Source: Saccharibacillus sp. CPCC 101409 (lineage in GTDB: Bacteria > Bacillota > Bacilli > Paenibacillales > Paenibacillaceae). From it: a DNA stretch of 64,000 nt. This document shows positions 33,771-43,972 of the stretch, piece after piece (the first letter of the stretch is position 1; each line of letters begins with the position of its first letter). The notes beneath the pieces were generated by a model. It was not told the origin of the DNA. It saw only the letters and a program-made list of their open reading frames with translations, and did no database searches. The DNA is taken from NCBI RefSeq assembly GCF_030518235.1, contig NZ_JAULSA010000005.1:1-64000 (forward strand), in the 5' to 3' direction. Position numbers and translations under genes: made by a program.

Positions 33771-35321
33771 TCAGCCCGCAAAAACCGGGGTTTCGACCAG
33801 GTCGCCTTTAACGTACCAGCTTTTTGCATCGTTAATCTTGACCTGCACGAATGTGCCGACAAGCTCCGGACCGCCTTCGAAATGCACCAGCTTGTTGCCG
33901 CGCGTGCGTCCGGCCAGGACGGAAGCGTTGTTCTTGCTTTCGCCTTCGACCAGCACTTCGACGGTCCGTCCCGTAAGCGCCTCGTTGCCTCTACGGCTCT
34001 GCTCTTTGATCAGCGCGTTCAGCGCCGCCAGACGCCGCTTCTTGACTTCCATCGGGATGTCGTCCGCCATCGAAGCGGCCGGCGTTCCTTCGCGCGGCGA
34101 GTAGATAAACGTATACGCCGAATCGTAGCCGACTTCGCGCACAAGCGACAGCGTTTCTTCGAACTGTTCGTCGCTTTCGCCGGGGAAACCGACGATAATA
34201 TCCGTGGTCAGCACCGCGTCCGGCACGACTTTGCGAATCTTCGCCGCCAGTTCCAGATAATGCTCGCGCGTATATTTGCGGCTCATTTTTTTCAACACGG
34301 CGCTGCTGCCCGACTGCACCGGCAGGTGGATATGCTCGACCAGATTGCCGCCGCCGCCCAGCACCTGTATCAGACGATCGTCGAAGTCGCGCGGATGCGA
34401 CGTCGTAAACCGGACGCGCGGGACGTCGATCTTCGACATATCTTCCATCAGATCGCCGAAGCGATAATCGAGATCTTCAAAGTCTTTGCCGTAAGCATTG
34501 ACGTTCTGCCCTAGCAGCGTAATCTCTTTGAAGCCCTGGCGGGCCAGCTCGCGCACTTCCGCGATCACGTCTTCCGGACGCCGGCTGCGCTCTTTGCCCC
34601 GCGTATAAGGCACGATGCAGTAGGTGCAGAATTTGTCGCAGCCGTACATGATATTGACCCAGGCCCGCATGCCTTCGCGTTTCTTGGGCAGGTTCTCGAT
34701 AATGTCGCCTTCTTTGGACCACACCTCGACCACCATTTCTTTGCCGAACACCGCTTCGCGGATCAGATGCGGCAGACGATGCACATTGTGCGTACCGAAG
34801 ATCATATCGACAAATCCGTGCTTTTGCAGAATCCGATTGACGACGCCTTCTTCCTGGGACATACAACCGCATACGCCGATCATCAGCCCCGGACGTTCCG
34901 TTTTGAGCACTTTCAAATGCCCCAGTTCGCCGAATACCCGGTCTTCCGCATTCTCTCGGATCGCGCACGTATTCAGCAGGATGATATCCGCTTGCGTACG
35001 GTCTTCGGTGCCGGTATACCCCATCTGCTCCAACAGTCCCTTGATCGTTTCGGAATCGTGCTCGTTCATCTGGCAGCCGTAAGTCTGAACGTGGTACCGC
35101 TTGCCTTCGCCGAAGTTTTCCATATCCTCGGGAATCGAAAAATCGGTATGCACGGCGATGCTTTCTTTGCCCCGGCGTTTGCCTTCGCGATAATCCGGCT
35201 GCGACTTGATCTGGATCTCGCGGCCGTTGATGCGCACCCTTGTACTTTCTTCGTCTTCGCTTAATATTTTGGCATTCGAAAAGTCGAAATATTTGGAATA
35301 GTCTTTGGTATTGTTCGTCAT
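33771..35321 (-). CDS. miaB: tRNA-2-methylthio-N6-dimethylallyladenosine synthase
   Basis: A radical-SAM methylthiotransferase that adds the 2-methylthio group to i6A37 of tRNAs reading UNN codons. Of 516 residues, the N-terminal UPF0004 domain holds three cluster cysteines ([23 protein letters not shown]). The radical-SAM domain has [15 protein letters not shown], and a TRAM domain ends the protein. A 60-residue basic N-terminal extension is usual in Bacillales. Operon with ricA, 55 bases apart. Start ATG 35321 with AAGGGTGG. Confidence 0.96.
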   Translation of the reverse strand: MTNNTKDYSKYFDFSNAKILSEDEESTRVRINGREIQIKSQPDYREGKRRGKESIAVHTDFSIPEDMENFGEGKRYHVQTYGCQMNEHDSETIKGLLEQMGYTGTEDRTQADIILLNTCAIRENAEDRVFGELGHLKVLKTERPGLMIGVCGCMSQEEGVVNRILQKHGFVDMIFGTHNVHRLPHLIREAVFGKEMVVEVWSKEGDIIENLPKKREGMRAWVNIMYGCDKFCTYCIVPYTRGKERSRRPEDVIAEVRELARQGFKEITLLGQNVNAYGKDFEDLDYRFGDLMEDMSKIDVPRVRFTTSHPRDFDDRLIQVLGGGGNLVEHIHLPVQSGSSAVLKKMSRKYTREHYLELAAKIRKVVPDAVLTTDIIVGFPGESDEQFEETLSLVREVGYDSAYTFIYSPREGTPAASMADDIPMEVKKRRLAALNALIKEQSRRGNEALTGRTVEVLVEGESKNNASVLAGRTRGNKLVHFEGGPELVGTFVQVKINDAKSWYVKGDLVETPVFAG

Positions 35322-35412
35322 CGCTTAACCACCCTTAGCACTCAATCTGTACCGCCGATGCGTTTCGATCCGGCCGCCCTGTACCCGCTTTTATTATCTT
35401 ATACGGTAAAAA

Positions 35413-35441
35413 ATTATATCATACTGTTCCGCTTCGTTCCA
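35413..35441 (-). promoter_or_regulatory. miaB promoter
   Basis: TGGAAC (35436-35441) and TATAAT (35413-35418), 17 bp apart, with an extended -10 (TGA-TATAAT) on the minus strand. Confidence 0.6.
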
Positions 35442-35479
35442 TTTCTTTTCCACTCCCGGGGATTCCGCGTCAAAAGCGC

Positions 35480-35516
35480 AAAAAACGGAACCGCCCCGAA
35501 GGACGATTCCGTTTGC
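35480..35516 (-). terminator. intrinsic terminator of pduL
   Basis: On the minus strand AAACGGAATCG and CGGTTCCGTTT enclose a GC-rich loop and are followed by TTTT. Confidence 0.8.
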
Positions 35517-35552
35517 TTATCCAAGGCGTCGATCGCTAACGAATCGAACGAA

Positions 35553-36125
35553 TCAGTCGATGATTTCGGCTGTGTCGCCGGTCTTCGCCAGTACGGCGTT
35601 CGCTTCGTCGGTGTCGATATGCATATCGAGCGCGAACGAATCGGAGACGCGGGCGATGACATTTTCGAACACGACGCCGCGATCGCCGCCGAAGCGGACT
35701 TTCAGCAGCTGCTTGTCCTGGATATTCCACTTTTCGGCATCGGACGTATGGAAGTGAATATGGCGAGCGGCTACGATTACGCCTTCTTCGATGGTCACTT
35801 CGCCGGCCGGTCCTTTGATTGTGATGCCCGGCGTGCCTTCCGTTTTGCCGGATTCGCGTACCGGAGCTTTAACGCCCAGGGCGAACGAATCGGTTTGCGA
35901 GATTTCCAGTTGAGTCGAAGGACGAACCGGACCCAGGATGCGAACTTTAGGGAACGTGCCTTTGGAACCGATCACTTCAACCGTTTCGTTCGCGGCGAAT
36001 TGGCCCGGCTGCGACAAAGGTTTCATTTCGGTAAGTTGGTATCCTTGTCCAAACAATTTTTCAACATGTTCCTGGGAGAGATGGATGTGACGTGCGGACA
36101 CGCCGACAGATACGATTTTGCTCAT
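35553..36125 (-). CDS. pduL: phosphate propanoyltransferase (PduL family)
   Basis: Interconverts acyl-CoA and acyl phosphate (propanoyl or acetyl), giving ATP with an acetate/propionate kinase. The 190-residue protein has the two conserved His-rich zinc motifs, SARHIHLS (about 11-18) and AARHIHFH (about 121-128). No microcompartment shell or diol dehydratase genes are nearby and no encapsulation peptide is evident at the N-terminus, so it is probably a free housekeeping phosphotransacylase. Start at ATG 36125 after AGGAG; the open frame extends 21 bases further without an SD. Confidence 0.88.
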   Translation of the reverse strand: MSKIVSVGVSARHIHLSQEHVEKLFGQGYQLTEMKPLSQPGQFAANETVEVIGSKGTFPKVRILGPVRPSTQLEISQTDSFALGVKAPVRESGKTEGTPGITIKGPAGEVTIEEGVIVAARHIHFHTSDAEKWNIQDKQLLKVRFGGDRGVVFENVIARVSDSFALDMHIDTDEANAVLAKTGDTAEIID

Positions 36126-36267
36126 TTGCGAGTCACTCCTCTTCATTGTCTCTATCCTGATTTGCGTCGATCACTATCGAATATTTTTAAAAATACCCGC
36201 GCATTTCCTATTATACACCTTCACCGTCAAAAAAAAAGGACTGTCACAACCCGGTCACCATTACAGC

Positions 36268-36318
36268 GGAAAAAGACGATTTCGCGCCGCCCCAGCGGCC
36301 TGCAAAATCGTCTTTTTC
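36268..36318 (-). terminator. intrinsic terminator of spoVS
   Basis: GGAAAAAGACGATTT pairs with AAATCGTCTTTTTCC around a GC-rich loop. It can act in both directions. Confidence 0.88.
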
Positions 36319-36347
36319 CCATCCCCTCTATGCTCTTCCAGGCTCCA

Positions 36348-36608
36348 CTACCTCGGTTCCACAATTAACTTGATAGCCGTTCGTTCCTCTCCGTCGATCA
36401 CCACATCGGTGAAAGCCGGAATGCAGATCAGATCGACTCCTCCGGGCGCTACGAATCCTCTGGCAATAGCGACTGCTTTGACCGCTTGGTTAAGCGCTCC
36501 CGCCCCGATCGCCTGAAGCTCGGCGGCTCCTTGCTCGCGTAGAACTCCTGCAAGCGCGCCGGCAACGGAATTGGGGTTCGACTTGGCAGAAACTTTTAAT
36601 ACATCCAT
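36348..36608 (-). CDS. spoVS: stage V sporulation protein S
   Basis: The 86-residue SpoVS protein, an Alba-like small protein: MDVLKVSAKSNPNSVAGALAG and a conserved middle (AIGAGALNQAVKAVAIARG). In B. subtilis it affects engulfment-stage septation and cortex/coat assembly and lies downstream of ymdB, as here. GGGAGG is 9 bases before the ATG. A sigma-H-like promoter precedes it. Confidence 0.96.
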   Translation of the reverse strand: MDVLKVSAKSNPNSVAGALAGVLREQGAAELQAIGAGALNQAVKAVAIARGFVAPGGVDLICIPAFTDVVIDGEERTAIKLIVEPR

Positions 36609-36709
36609 GAGCAGGTACCTCCCTGGGAAGAAGTAGTAAACGGTAGTGCGGCGTTGTACAGGAAGAAGCAGTGAAATAGATGCTTATGTCAATATATACT
36701 CCTGTTATG

Positions 36710-36736
36710 ATTCGCGCTAAACGTTCAAATTCCTTC
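36710..36736 (-). promoter_or_regulatory. candidate sigma-H promoter of spoVS
   Basis: On the minus strand GAAGGAATT (matches the -35 RnAGGAwWW) and GAAT (36710-36713) are spaced as in sigma-H promoters (12-base gap between AGGAATT and GCGAAT). B. subtilis spoVS is sigma-H dependent. Confidence 0.5.
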
Positions 36737-36786
36737 TTTTTCGGGGGAAGCCGACAAAATATAAGATATATTTCCGAGCCTGCTGT

Positions 36787-37584
36787 CTATTCCATGCGCC
36801 ATTCGTCTTCCATCATACGAATTTTCTCGATTTTCTTGGCTCTGCCGTCGGCTTCGTCGATCTCGACATAAACCGCGTGGAAATGCCATTTGCCGTCTTC
36901 GTCCACGTTAAAGCGCGACGGAAGCTGGGTGCGGAAACGGTACAATACGCCTTCCTGCTGCATGCCGAGAATGCCGTCGCGCGGCCCGACCATGCCGGCA
37001 TCGGTCAGATAAGCCGTCCCGCCCGGCAGGATGCGGTCGTCGTTGCTCTGCACATGCGTATGCGTGCCGACGACAAGCGAAGCGCGTCCGTCCAGATGCC
37101 AGCCCATCGCGATCTTCTCCGAGGTGGCTTCGGCGTGGAAATCGACGAGGATGCAGCTGTATTTGCGGCGCAGCTCGTCGACGATCTCGTCGGCGGCGCG
37201 GAACGGGCAGTCGATCGCCGGCAGAAACGTGCGTCCCTGCAAATTGACGAGAGCCAGCTCTTTGCCTCCCGCCTTGATTACCGTATAACCGCGTCCCGGC
37301 GTTCCGGGCGGAAAGTTCGCCGGCCGGACCATGCGCGGCTCGTCGTCGATAAACTCGAAAATTTCTTTGTTGTCCCAGGTATGATTGCCCATCGTAATGC
37401 CGTGAATGCCCTGTTCGAACAGCTGTCTGGCGATGCTGTGCGTAATACCGCGGCCGGAAGCCGCATTTTCCGCGTTGGCGATCACGATATGCGGGTTGTA
37501 TTTCGATTTCAGGTAAGGCAGCGACTCTTTGACGGCCCGGCGGCCCGGACTGCCGACGATATCGCCGATAAAGATCAGTTTCAT
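36787..37584 (-). CDS. ymdB: YmdB-family 2',3'-cyclic-nucleotide phosphodiesterase
   Basis: A dinuclear metallophosphoesterase of 265 residues. Visible metal ligands include D8 (FIGDIVG), the Glu and Asn in ANAENAA, the Asn-His pair in TMGNHTWDN, the His in DFHAEATSEK and GTHTHVQSND near the C-terminus. In B. subtilis YmdB controls biofilm and sporulation decisions and is co-transcribed with rny. Here it lies 123 bases from rny with a large inverted repeat between. Start ATG 37584 after AAGGAGAG. Confidence 0.95.
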   Translation of the reverse strand: MKLIFIGDIVGSPGRRAVKESLPYLKSKYNPHIVIANAENAASGRGITHSIARQLFEQGIHGITMGNHTWDNKEIFEFIDDEPRMVRPANFPPGTPGRGYTVIKAGGKELALVNLQGRTFLPAIDCPFRAADEIVDELRRKYSCILVDFHAEATSEKIAMGWHLDGRASLVVGTHTHVQSNDDRILPGGTAYLTDAGMVGPRDGILGMQQEGVLYRFRTQLPSRFNVDEDGKWHFHAVYVEIDEADGRAKKIEKIRMMEDEWRME

Positions 37585-37649
37585 GGTTTTCTCTCCTTCT
37601 GTTGCGCAAGCCTTTGCAGCGAAAATGCTTTACGCTGCGCGCTGCAATA

Positions 37650-37702
37650 CACGAAGAAACGGCCGCTCCGTCCCGTGAAGGAAAAGCAGCCGTTTCTTCG
37701 TG
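37650..37702. repeat. perfect 14-bp inverted repeat between rny and ymdB
   Basis: CACGAAGAAACGGC (37650-37663) and GCCGTTTCTTCGTG (37689-37702) face each other across 25 bases. Neither side has a T-run, so it is not a plain intrinsic terminator. It could be a processing site or 3' stabiliser for the rny transcript. Confidence 0.6.
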
Positions 37703-37707
37703 ATCCG

Positions 37708-39252
<1,545 letters not shown>

Positions 39253-39566
39253 TTCTGCTCACCTCCTCGTTGGTTCCTCCAAGGTATTCCTCGGGATAAA
39301 GCCATTTGGTTTTCATACCCTCATTCGTCCATTCAAGGAGCGGCGGCAGCCGTTCCCATAAGGCAAGACGGTTAAAAGCGAACCGGTTGCCGATCCCGCC
39401 TTGGTCGGGCGGGGGAGATTCGGTTAGACAGAACGCAGCCGCGAAAAAGCTCGTTTTTGGAAGGAAAACGGCTCTTTGCCGGATGACGTTCCTCATTTAT
39501 TGTAGTCTTGGTCAAAAGTTATTGTCAAGCTATTGCCAAATTTGCTGCTGAAGGCTGTAAAGCGTT
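39253..39566 (-). promoter_or_regulatory. rny promoter and 250-base leader
   Basis: TTGACA (39523-39528) and TACAAT (39499-39504), 18 bp apart on the minus strand, form a strong promoter about 240 bases before rny. The leader contains open frames without SDs and no terminator; I see no other feature in this gap between recX and rny. Confidence 0.7.
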
Positions 39567-40340
39567 TCAATCGAACTCCGTGCCGAGGTCGTCCGCGTCT
39601 GCTCCGTCGCTTTGCAGCACCGCTTCCAGCGCTTTGCGGGAGATATCGGACGAGAAGCCGCGGCGCATCAAAAAAGCCAACGTTTTTCGTTTGCGTTCCC
39701 AGACTTCGCCCTTGGTCGTCCGCCATTTCTTGGATGCGGTGTCGACCGCGCTGCTTAGCTCGTCTTCGTCGCCGACTTCGTCCAGCGCTTCCTGAATCAA
39801 TTCCTGATCGATCCCTTTTTGTTTAAGCTCCTGACGCACCCATACTTTGCCTTTTTTACGATTGGTCACGCGCTGGCGGGCCCATTCCTTCGCATACAGC
39901 TGATCGTCGATCAGGTTTTCGGATGCAAGCCGCTGCACCACCGCGGCGGCGGCATGCGGATCGATTTCTTTTTCCAGCAGCCGCTTTTCCACTTCTCCCG
40001 AAGTGCGCGGCCGGAAACTCAAATAATTCAAAGCTTCCGCGTAAGCGATCTGGCGTTCGTTGTCGCTTATAATCTCCCGCAGCGACGTTTTATTGAAAAA
40101 GCTTCCTTTGGTCATGCCGTAGCGGACCATCGTCGATTCATGCACCGTAACGAAAGGATCTCCGAAATAGATCCGATAGCGTCCCCGCGGCCGCTGCAGC
40201 AGCTCCACGGCCGTGATCTCCTGCGGCTCCCCATCCGGAAGCACTTCGATTTCATGCATCGGATCTTCGCGTTTTTCTTGATGGAATCCCGATTTGTATG
40301 AATTTTTCCCGTTTGATCTGGATCTTCCGAATTGATTCAT
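39567..40340 (-). CDS. recX: RecX recombination regulator
   Basis: Modulates RecA filaments. The 257-residue protein shows the RecX three-helix repeats: EALNYLSFRPRTSGEVEKRLLEK, LIDDQLYAKEWARQRVTNRKKG and VWVRQELKQKGIDQELIQEAL. It ends with an acidic tail. A 30-residue low-complexity N-terminus precedes the core; a start at ATG 40340 has AAGGGA upstream, while the internal ATG at residue 28 lacks an SD. It follows recA by about 100 bases with a weak hairpin (40367-40392) between, so reduced co-expression with recA is likely. Confidence 0.92.
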   Translation of the reverse strand: MNQFGRSRSNGKNSYKSGFHQEKREDPMHEIEVLPDGEPQEITAVELLQRPRGRYRIYFGDPFVTVHESTMVRYGMTKGSFFNKTSLREIISDNERQIAYAEALNYLSFRPRTSGEVEKRLLEKEIDPHAAAAVVQRLASENLIDDQLYAKEWARQRVTNRKKGKVWVRQELKQKGIDQELIQEALDEVGDEDELSSAVDTASKKWRTTKGEVWERKRKTLAFLMRRGFSSDISRKALEAVLQSDGADADDLGTEFD

Positions 40341-40442
40341 GGATAAAGTTCCCTTCTCATAACAAGAACCCCGACCATAATCGACCGGGGTATCTGCGTA
40401 TTATTCGGTTAGCCGAAGAAAAACTCCGGTCAGACTTTGCTG

Positions 40443-41504
40443 TTATTCAAGTTCAAGCAGTTCTTGTTCTTCCTGATCTTCCGCCTTTTTGTCCGCTTCG
40501 CTCGGAGCCGGAACGGCAGTCGTAAGATTGCTCGCTTCGCGGATCTTGGTTTCGATGGTGCGAGAAATTTCCGTATTCTCTTTCAGGAACTGCTTGGCAT
40601 TCTCGCGCCCTTGACCCAGACGTTCTCCGGCATAGGAATACCACGCGCCGCTCTTGTCGACGATATCCAGATCGGTACCCATATCGATCAGGCTGCCTTC
40701 TTTGGAAATGCCTTCGCCGTACATGATATCCACTTCCGCCTGTTTGAACGGAGGAGCCACTTTGTTCTTGACGACTTTGATCCGCGTACGGTTGCCGACA
40801 ACGTCGTTGCCCATCTTAATGGATTCGATCCGGCGCACGTCGAGACGCACGGTCGAATAGAATTTGAGCGCGCGTCCGCCCGGAGTGGTTTCCGGGTTGC
40901 CGAACATAACGCCGATTTTTTCGCGAAGCTGGTTGATAAAGATCGCAATCGTCTTGGATTTGCTGATTGCGCCGGAAAGCTTGCGCAGCGCCTGCGACAT
41001 CAGGCGAGCTTGAAGACCTACGTGCGAGTCGCCCATTTCGCCTTCGATTTCCGCTTTCGGCACAAGCGCCGCTACGGAGTCGACAACGATAATATCTACA
41101 GCTCCGCTTCGTACGAGCGCTTCTGCGATTTCCAGGCCTTGTTCGCCCGTATCCGGCTGCGACAGCAGCAGTTCGTCGACATTGACGCCCAGTTTGCGAG
41201 CGTAATTAGGATCGAGCGCGTGCTCGGCGTCGATAAACGCAGCCTGTCCGCCCGCTTTCTGTACTTCGGCCACGGCGTGCAGAGCGACGGTCGTTTTACC
41301 CGACGATTCCGGTCCGTAGATTTCGATAATCCGGCCGCGAGGCATGCCGCCCGTTCCGAGCGCGACGTCCAGAGCGATCGATCCGCTCGGTACGACTTCG
41401 ACGTTCATATGGGTCGATTCGCCCAGCTTCATAACGGACCCTTTTCCGAATTGTTTCTCTATTTGACGAAGCGCCATATCCAGCGCAGCACGACGATCTG
41501 ACAA
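40443..41504 (-). CDS. recA: RecA recombinase
   Basis: Strand-exchange ATPase and SOS co-protease. 353 residues: [21 protein letters not shown] at the start, Walker [10 protein letters not shown] (about 66-74), the L1/L2 DNA-binding loops ([35 protein letters not shown]) and an acidic C-terminus. I place the start at TTG 41504, directly before SDRRAAL, 10 bases after AAAGGG; GTG at 41513 is an alternative. The open frame further upstream contains promoter and LexA-box sequence and is not coding. Gene order cinA-recA is conserved in Bacillota. Confidence 0.97.
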   Translation of the reverse strand: MSDRRAALDMALRQIEKQFGKGSVMKLGESTHMNVEVVPSGSIALDVALGTGGMPRGRIIEIYGPESSGKTTVALHAVAEVQKAGGQAAFIDAEHALDPNYARKLGVNVDELLLSQPDTGEQGLEIAEALVRSGAVDIIVVDSVAALVPKAEIEGEMGDSHVGLQARLMSQALRKLSGAISKSKTIAIFINQLREKIGVMFGNPETTPGGRALKFYSTVRLDVRRIESIKMGNDVVGNRTRIKVVKNKVAPPFKQAEVDIMYGEGISKEGSLIDMGTDLDIVDKSGAWYSYAGERLGQGRENAKQFLKENTEISRTIETKIREASNLTTAVPAPSEADKKAEDQEEQELLELE

Positions 41505-41553
41505 TATATCCACACCCTTTTTTCGTATTGGTTTGTACCTGTTCCTTACATCT

Positions 41554-41604
41554 ATCATACCGCTTTTCGACGGGTTTGCCAAGCTTTTTTCGAACATATA
41601 TTCG
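41554..41604 (-). promoter_or_regulatory. recA promoter with LexA box
   Basis: TTGGCA (41577-41582) and TATGAT (41554-41559), 17 bp apart on the minus strand. CGAACATATATTCG (41591-41604) differs at one base from the Bacillus LexA site CGAAC-ATAT-GTTCG and lies 8 bases upstream of the -35. A second, weaker LexA-like site is at 41623-41636. Confidence 0.7.
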
Positions 41605-41682
41605 CATTTTTTTAATTGCTCCAAAACGTTCGTTCGTGCGCCGGCAAACCTCCTTTTCTTAAAAAAACCCTTTAATGTCCAT

Positions 41683-41718
41683 AAAAAAACCGCGAGCGAG
41701 TCTCAGGTATCGCCGCGG
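41683..41718 (-). terminator. terminator between cinA and recA
   Basis: On the minus strand CCGCGGCGA and TCGCTCGCGG form the stem, then TTTTTTT. It follows cinA, but also stands immediately downstream of a consensus promoter (41734-41762). Confidence 0.8.
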
Positions 41719-41733
41719 TTCTTCCGTATGTTC

Positions 41734-41762
41734 ATTATACCAAAATCGTCAGTCAAGGTCAA
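41734..41762 (-). promoter_or_regulatory. consensus promoter firing toward recA, ahead of a terminator
   Basis: TTGACC (41757-41762) and TATAAT (41734-41739), 17 bp apart on the minus strand, just after the cinA stop. Its start site near 41727 is only 9 bases before the terminator hairpin, so an unassisted transcript would be about 45 bases long. Confidence 0.6.
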
Positions 41763-41788
41763 ACAAAACGCGGCTTTTTGGCGGCGTT

Positions 41789-43054
41789 TCAGTCTTGTTT
41801 TTCCGCCTGTACGAGCCTGCGCCACAAGCGGTACAACAGGGTCTTGGTCGAACGTTTGCGGATCGTATCCCGGTTGCCTTTGATGCGCAGTTCGAACACC
41901 TCGGTCTTGCCTCCGCGCTCGGCTATGCCGATATAGACCAGGCCCACCGGCTTGCGTTCGGAATAGCCGGGGCCGGCTACGCCCGTAACCGAAAGACCGA
42001 AGTCGCTGTCGGTAATCATCCGGACCTGCTCGGCCAGCACTTCGGCCACTTCGCGGCTGACCGCTCCGGGCGCGTCGGCGCCTTCAAGATAATCGTGCGG
42101 CACGTTCAGCAGCTTTTCTTTCATCTCGTTGGAGTAGCAGACGATGCCGCCCATCAGCATGGAGGCGCTTCCGGGAACCGTGGTCAGGCTCTGCATAACC
42201 ATTCCGCCGGTACAGCTTTCCGCCGCGCTGACAGTCAGTCCCAGGTCGGCCATCATTTTGACGACGGTCTCTTCGATCGGCACGTCCTCGCTCGCGTACA
42301 TATGCTCGGCCAGGCGGCTCTGGATCTGCGTTTCGAGCACCGTCAGCCTGCCGTTGGCCTCCTGGATGTCTTTCGCTTTGGTGGACAGCCGGATGGCGAC
42401 TTCGCCTTCTTTGGCGTAAGGCGCGATCGTAGGATCGGTCTGGGCGTCGATCAGATCGAGCAGTTTGTCTTCGAGCGCCGACTCGCCGATGCCGGCAAAC
42501 TTGAGGATTCGCGAGTAAATCGGCATCTCGTCCGTCAGCACCTGATGCAGCAGCCAGGGCTTCGCTTCGTGCTCGAACATCGGCTTCAATTCGCTCGGAG
42601 GACCCGGCAGCACGATATAATGATGGTCGCCGTCGCTGATCGCGACGCCTACGGCCAGGCCGGTCGAATTGGGCAGCGGCGTGCTGCCTTCGATAACGAG
42701 CGCCTGACGCTTGTTGTTATCGGTCATTTCGATGCCGCGATCGGCAAAGAATTCGGTGATCTTGTCCATGGCCGGACGATCGGTGCGCAGCTCGCGGCCC
42801 AGCAGACCGGCAATCGCGTCTTTGGTCAGATCGTCCTGCGTCGGTCCGATCCCGCCGGAGAAGACCAGCACGTCCGCGCGGCTTTGCGCGAGACGGATCG
42901 CTTCCTGGAGGCGCTTTTCGTTGTCTCCCACGACGGTCTGGAAGTAAACGTCGATTCCGATAGCCGCCAGTTCCTGCGACAGGTACTGGGCGTTTGTGTT
43001 GACGATTTGACCGAGCAGAATCTCTGTTCCTACTGCAATAATCTCAGCTTTCAT
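41789..43054 (-). CDS. cinA: CinA, competence/damage-inducible protein (MoaB-like domain plus NMN deamidase-like domain)
   Basis: A 421-residue two-domain protein. The N-terminal molybdopterin-binding fold (EIIAVGTEILLGQIVNTNAQYLS ... FSGGIGPTQDDLTKDAIA) acts as a pyrophosphatase in characterised members. The C-terminal CinA domain (SAAESCTGGMVMQSLTTVPG) is the PncC nicotinamide-mononucleotide amidase fold, linking it to pyridine-nucleotide repair. Normal length. Directly upstream of recA as in B. subtilis and streptococci. ATG 43054; the SD is AAGGAG at some distance. Confidence 0.95.
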   Translation of the reverse strand: MKAEIIAVGTEILLGQIVNTNAQYLSQELAAIGIDVYFQTVVGDNEKRLQEAIRLAQSRADVLVFSGGIGPTQDDLTKDAIAGLLGRELRTDRPAMDKITEFFADRGIEMTDNNKRQALVIEGSTPLPNSTGLAVGVAISDGDHHYIVLPGPPSELKPMFEHEAKPWLLHQVLTDEMPIYSRILKFAGIGESALEDKLLDLIDAQTDPTIAPYAKEGEVAIRLSTKAKDIQEANGRLTVLETQIQSRLAEHMYASEDVPIEETVVKMMADLGLTVSAAESCTGGMVMQSLTTVPGSASMLMGGIVCYSNEMKEKLLNVPHDYLEGADAPGAVSREVAEVLAEQVRMITDSDFGLSVTGVAGPGYSERKPVGLVYIGIAERGGKTEVFELRIKGNRDTIRKRSTKTLLYRLWRRLVQAEKQD

Positions 43055-43107
43055 TTTTAAGATTCACGCTCCTTCTTTCAGGATTGAGGAGGATGGGCGG
43101 AGCCCCG

Positions 43108-43195
43108 GGACTCTCTAAGCAATCTACGGTTCGTAATTTGCTTAGCTAACCGGAGTCCTAGGAGAACTCTAGGACTCTCTAAGCAATTTACGGTT
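43108..43195. repeat. duplicated 3' end of pgsA with hairpins
   Basis: A 24-bp unit occurs at 43108-43131 and again at 43172-43195, differing at one base. The second copy is the last coding part of pgsA. Between them lies CGTAATTTGCTTAG (43132-43145), inverted to part of both copies (12 or 13 of 14 positions), and GAGTCCTAG/CTAGGACTC around the pgsA stop. The segments can fold in alternative ways. Confidence 0.7.
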
Positions 43196-43750
43196 ACGCC
43201 AAAAGTAATCGACTCCGGAATAGACGGTGGCGACCAGGGCGGCCCAGACGAAGACGGTGTCGGCCGGGATGCCCCAGATCTCGAACGGAAGGTTGTTCAG
43301 CAGCAGCAGAGCGATCGCGACGATCTGAAGTACCGTCTTGATCTTGCCGCCGGCTCCGGCGGCCATGACGGCTCCGTCGAGCAGCGCGATCTGGCGCAGA
43401 CCGGTCACGGCGAACTCGCGGCTGATAATCACGATGGCGATCCAGGCCGCCAATTTGTCGAGCTGCACGAGCGAGATAAACGCCGCGGAAACGAGCAGCT
43501 TGTCGGCCAGCGGGTCCAGCAGCTTGCCGAGGTTCGTGACCAGGTTGCGGCTGCGCGCGATATAGCCGTCGATGCCGTCCGTGCACGAGGCCGCGATAAA
43601 GATGATGCAGGCGATAAGCTGGCCCCAGCTCAGCTCCACCCCGCCCCAGACGAGCGGATCGGGCAGGAACGGCAGGTCGGCCAGCAGGAACACCATCATG
43701 ACCGGGATGAGCACGATGCGGCTCAGGGTGATGCGATTGGGAAGATTCAT
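43169..43750 (-). CDS. pgsA: CDP-diacylglycerol-glycerol-3-phosphate 3-phosphatidyltransferase
   Basis: Makes phosphatidylglycerol phosphate, the committed step to phosphatidylglycerol and cardiolipin. A 193-residue membrane protein with the CDP-alcohol phosphotransferase signature D-G-x2-A-R-x8-G-x3-D-x3-D (DGIDGYIARSRNLVTNLGKLLDPLADK, about 57-83), with four or more membrane helices. SD AAGGAATGG. The gene ends in a short repeated sequence (see the repeat at 43108-43195). The order rodZ-pgsA-cinA-recA matches B. subtilis, with yajQ inserted. Confidence 0.95.
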   Translation of the reverse strand: MNLPNRITLSRIVLIPVMMVFLLADLPFLPDPLVWGGVELSWGQLIACIIFIAASCTDGIDGYIARSRNLVTNLGKLLDPLADKLLVSAAFISLVQLDKLAAWIAIVIISREFAVTGLRQIALLDGAVMAAGAGGKIKTVLQIVAIALLLLNNLPFEIWGIPADTVFVWAALVATVYSGVDYFWRNRKLLRES

Positions 43751-43809
43751 GATCCATCCATTCCTTCCGGGTAAGTTCCGATTCTTGTAGTTCCGACTTC
43801 AACCTTACA

Positions 43810-43838
43810 AGTATAATATCCGAAAGTTTTCGTGTCAA
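43810..43838 (-). promoter_or_regulatory. pgsA promoter
   Basis: TTGACA (43833-43838) and TATACT (43810-43815), 17 bp apart on the minus strand. Confidence 0.8.
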
Positions 43839-43917
43839 AACGGCAAAATGCCGCCCCCATCGCGCCGATTTCCCTGCATTTCGCGCAGCCGCGGCGATTA
43901 CCGGGGCGTCCGTATAC

Positions 43918-43962
43918 AAAAAAGCGCCTCTTTCCGCAAAACGGAAAGAAGCTCTTTTTCGA
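43918..43962 (-). terminator. intrinsic terminator of yajQ
   Basis: On the minus strand AGAGCTTCTTTCCG pairs with CGGAAAGAGGCGCT around TTTTG and is followed by a T-run. Confidence 0.8.
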
Positions 43963-43972
43963 ATGATTCGAC

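Noticed and set aside
35553-36125. Bacterial microcompartment gene cluster around pduL
   Set aside because: No shell protein, aldehyde dehydrogenase or diol dehydratase gene is near and no encapsulation peptide is evident.
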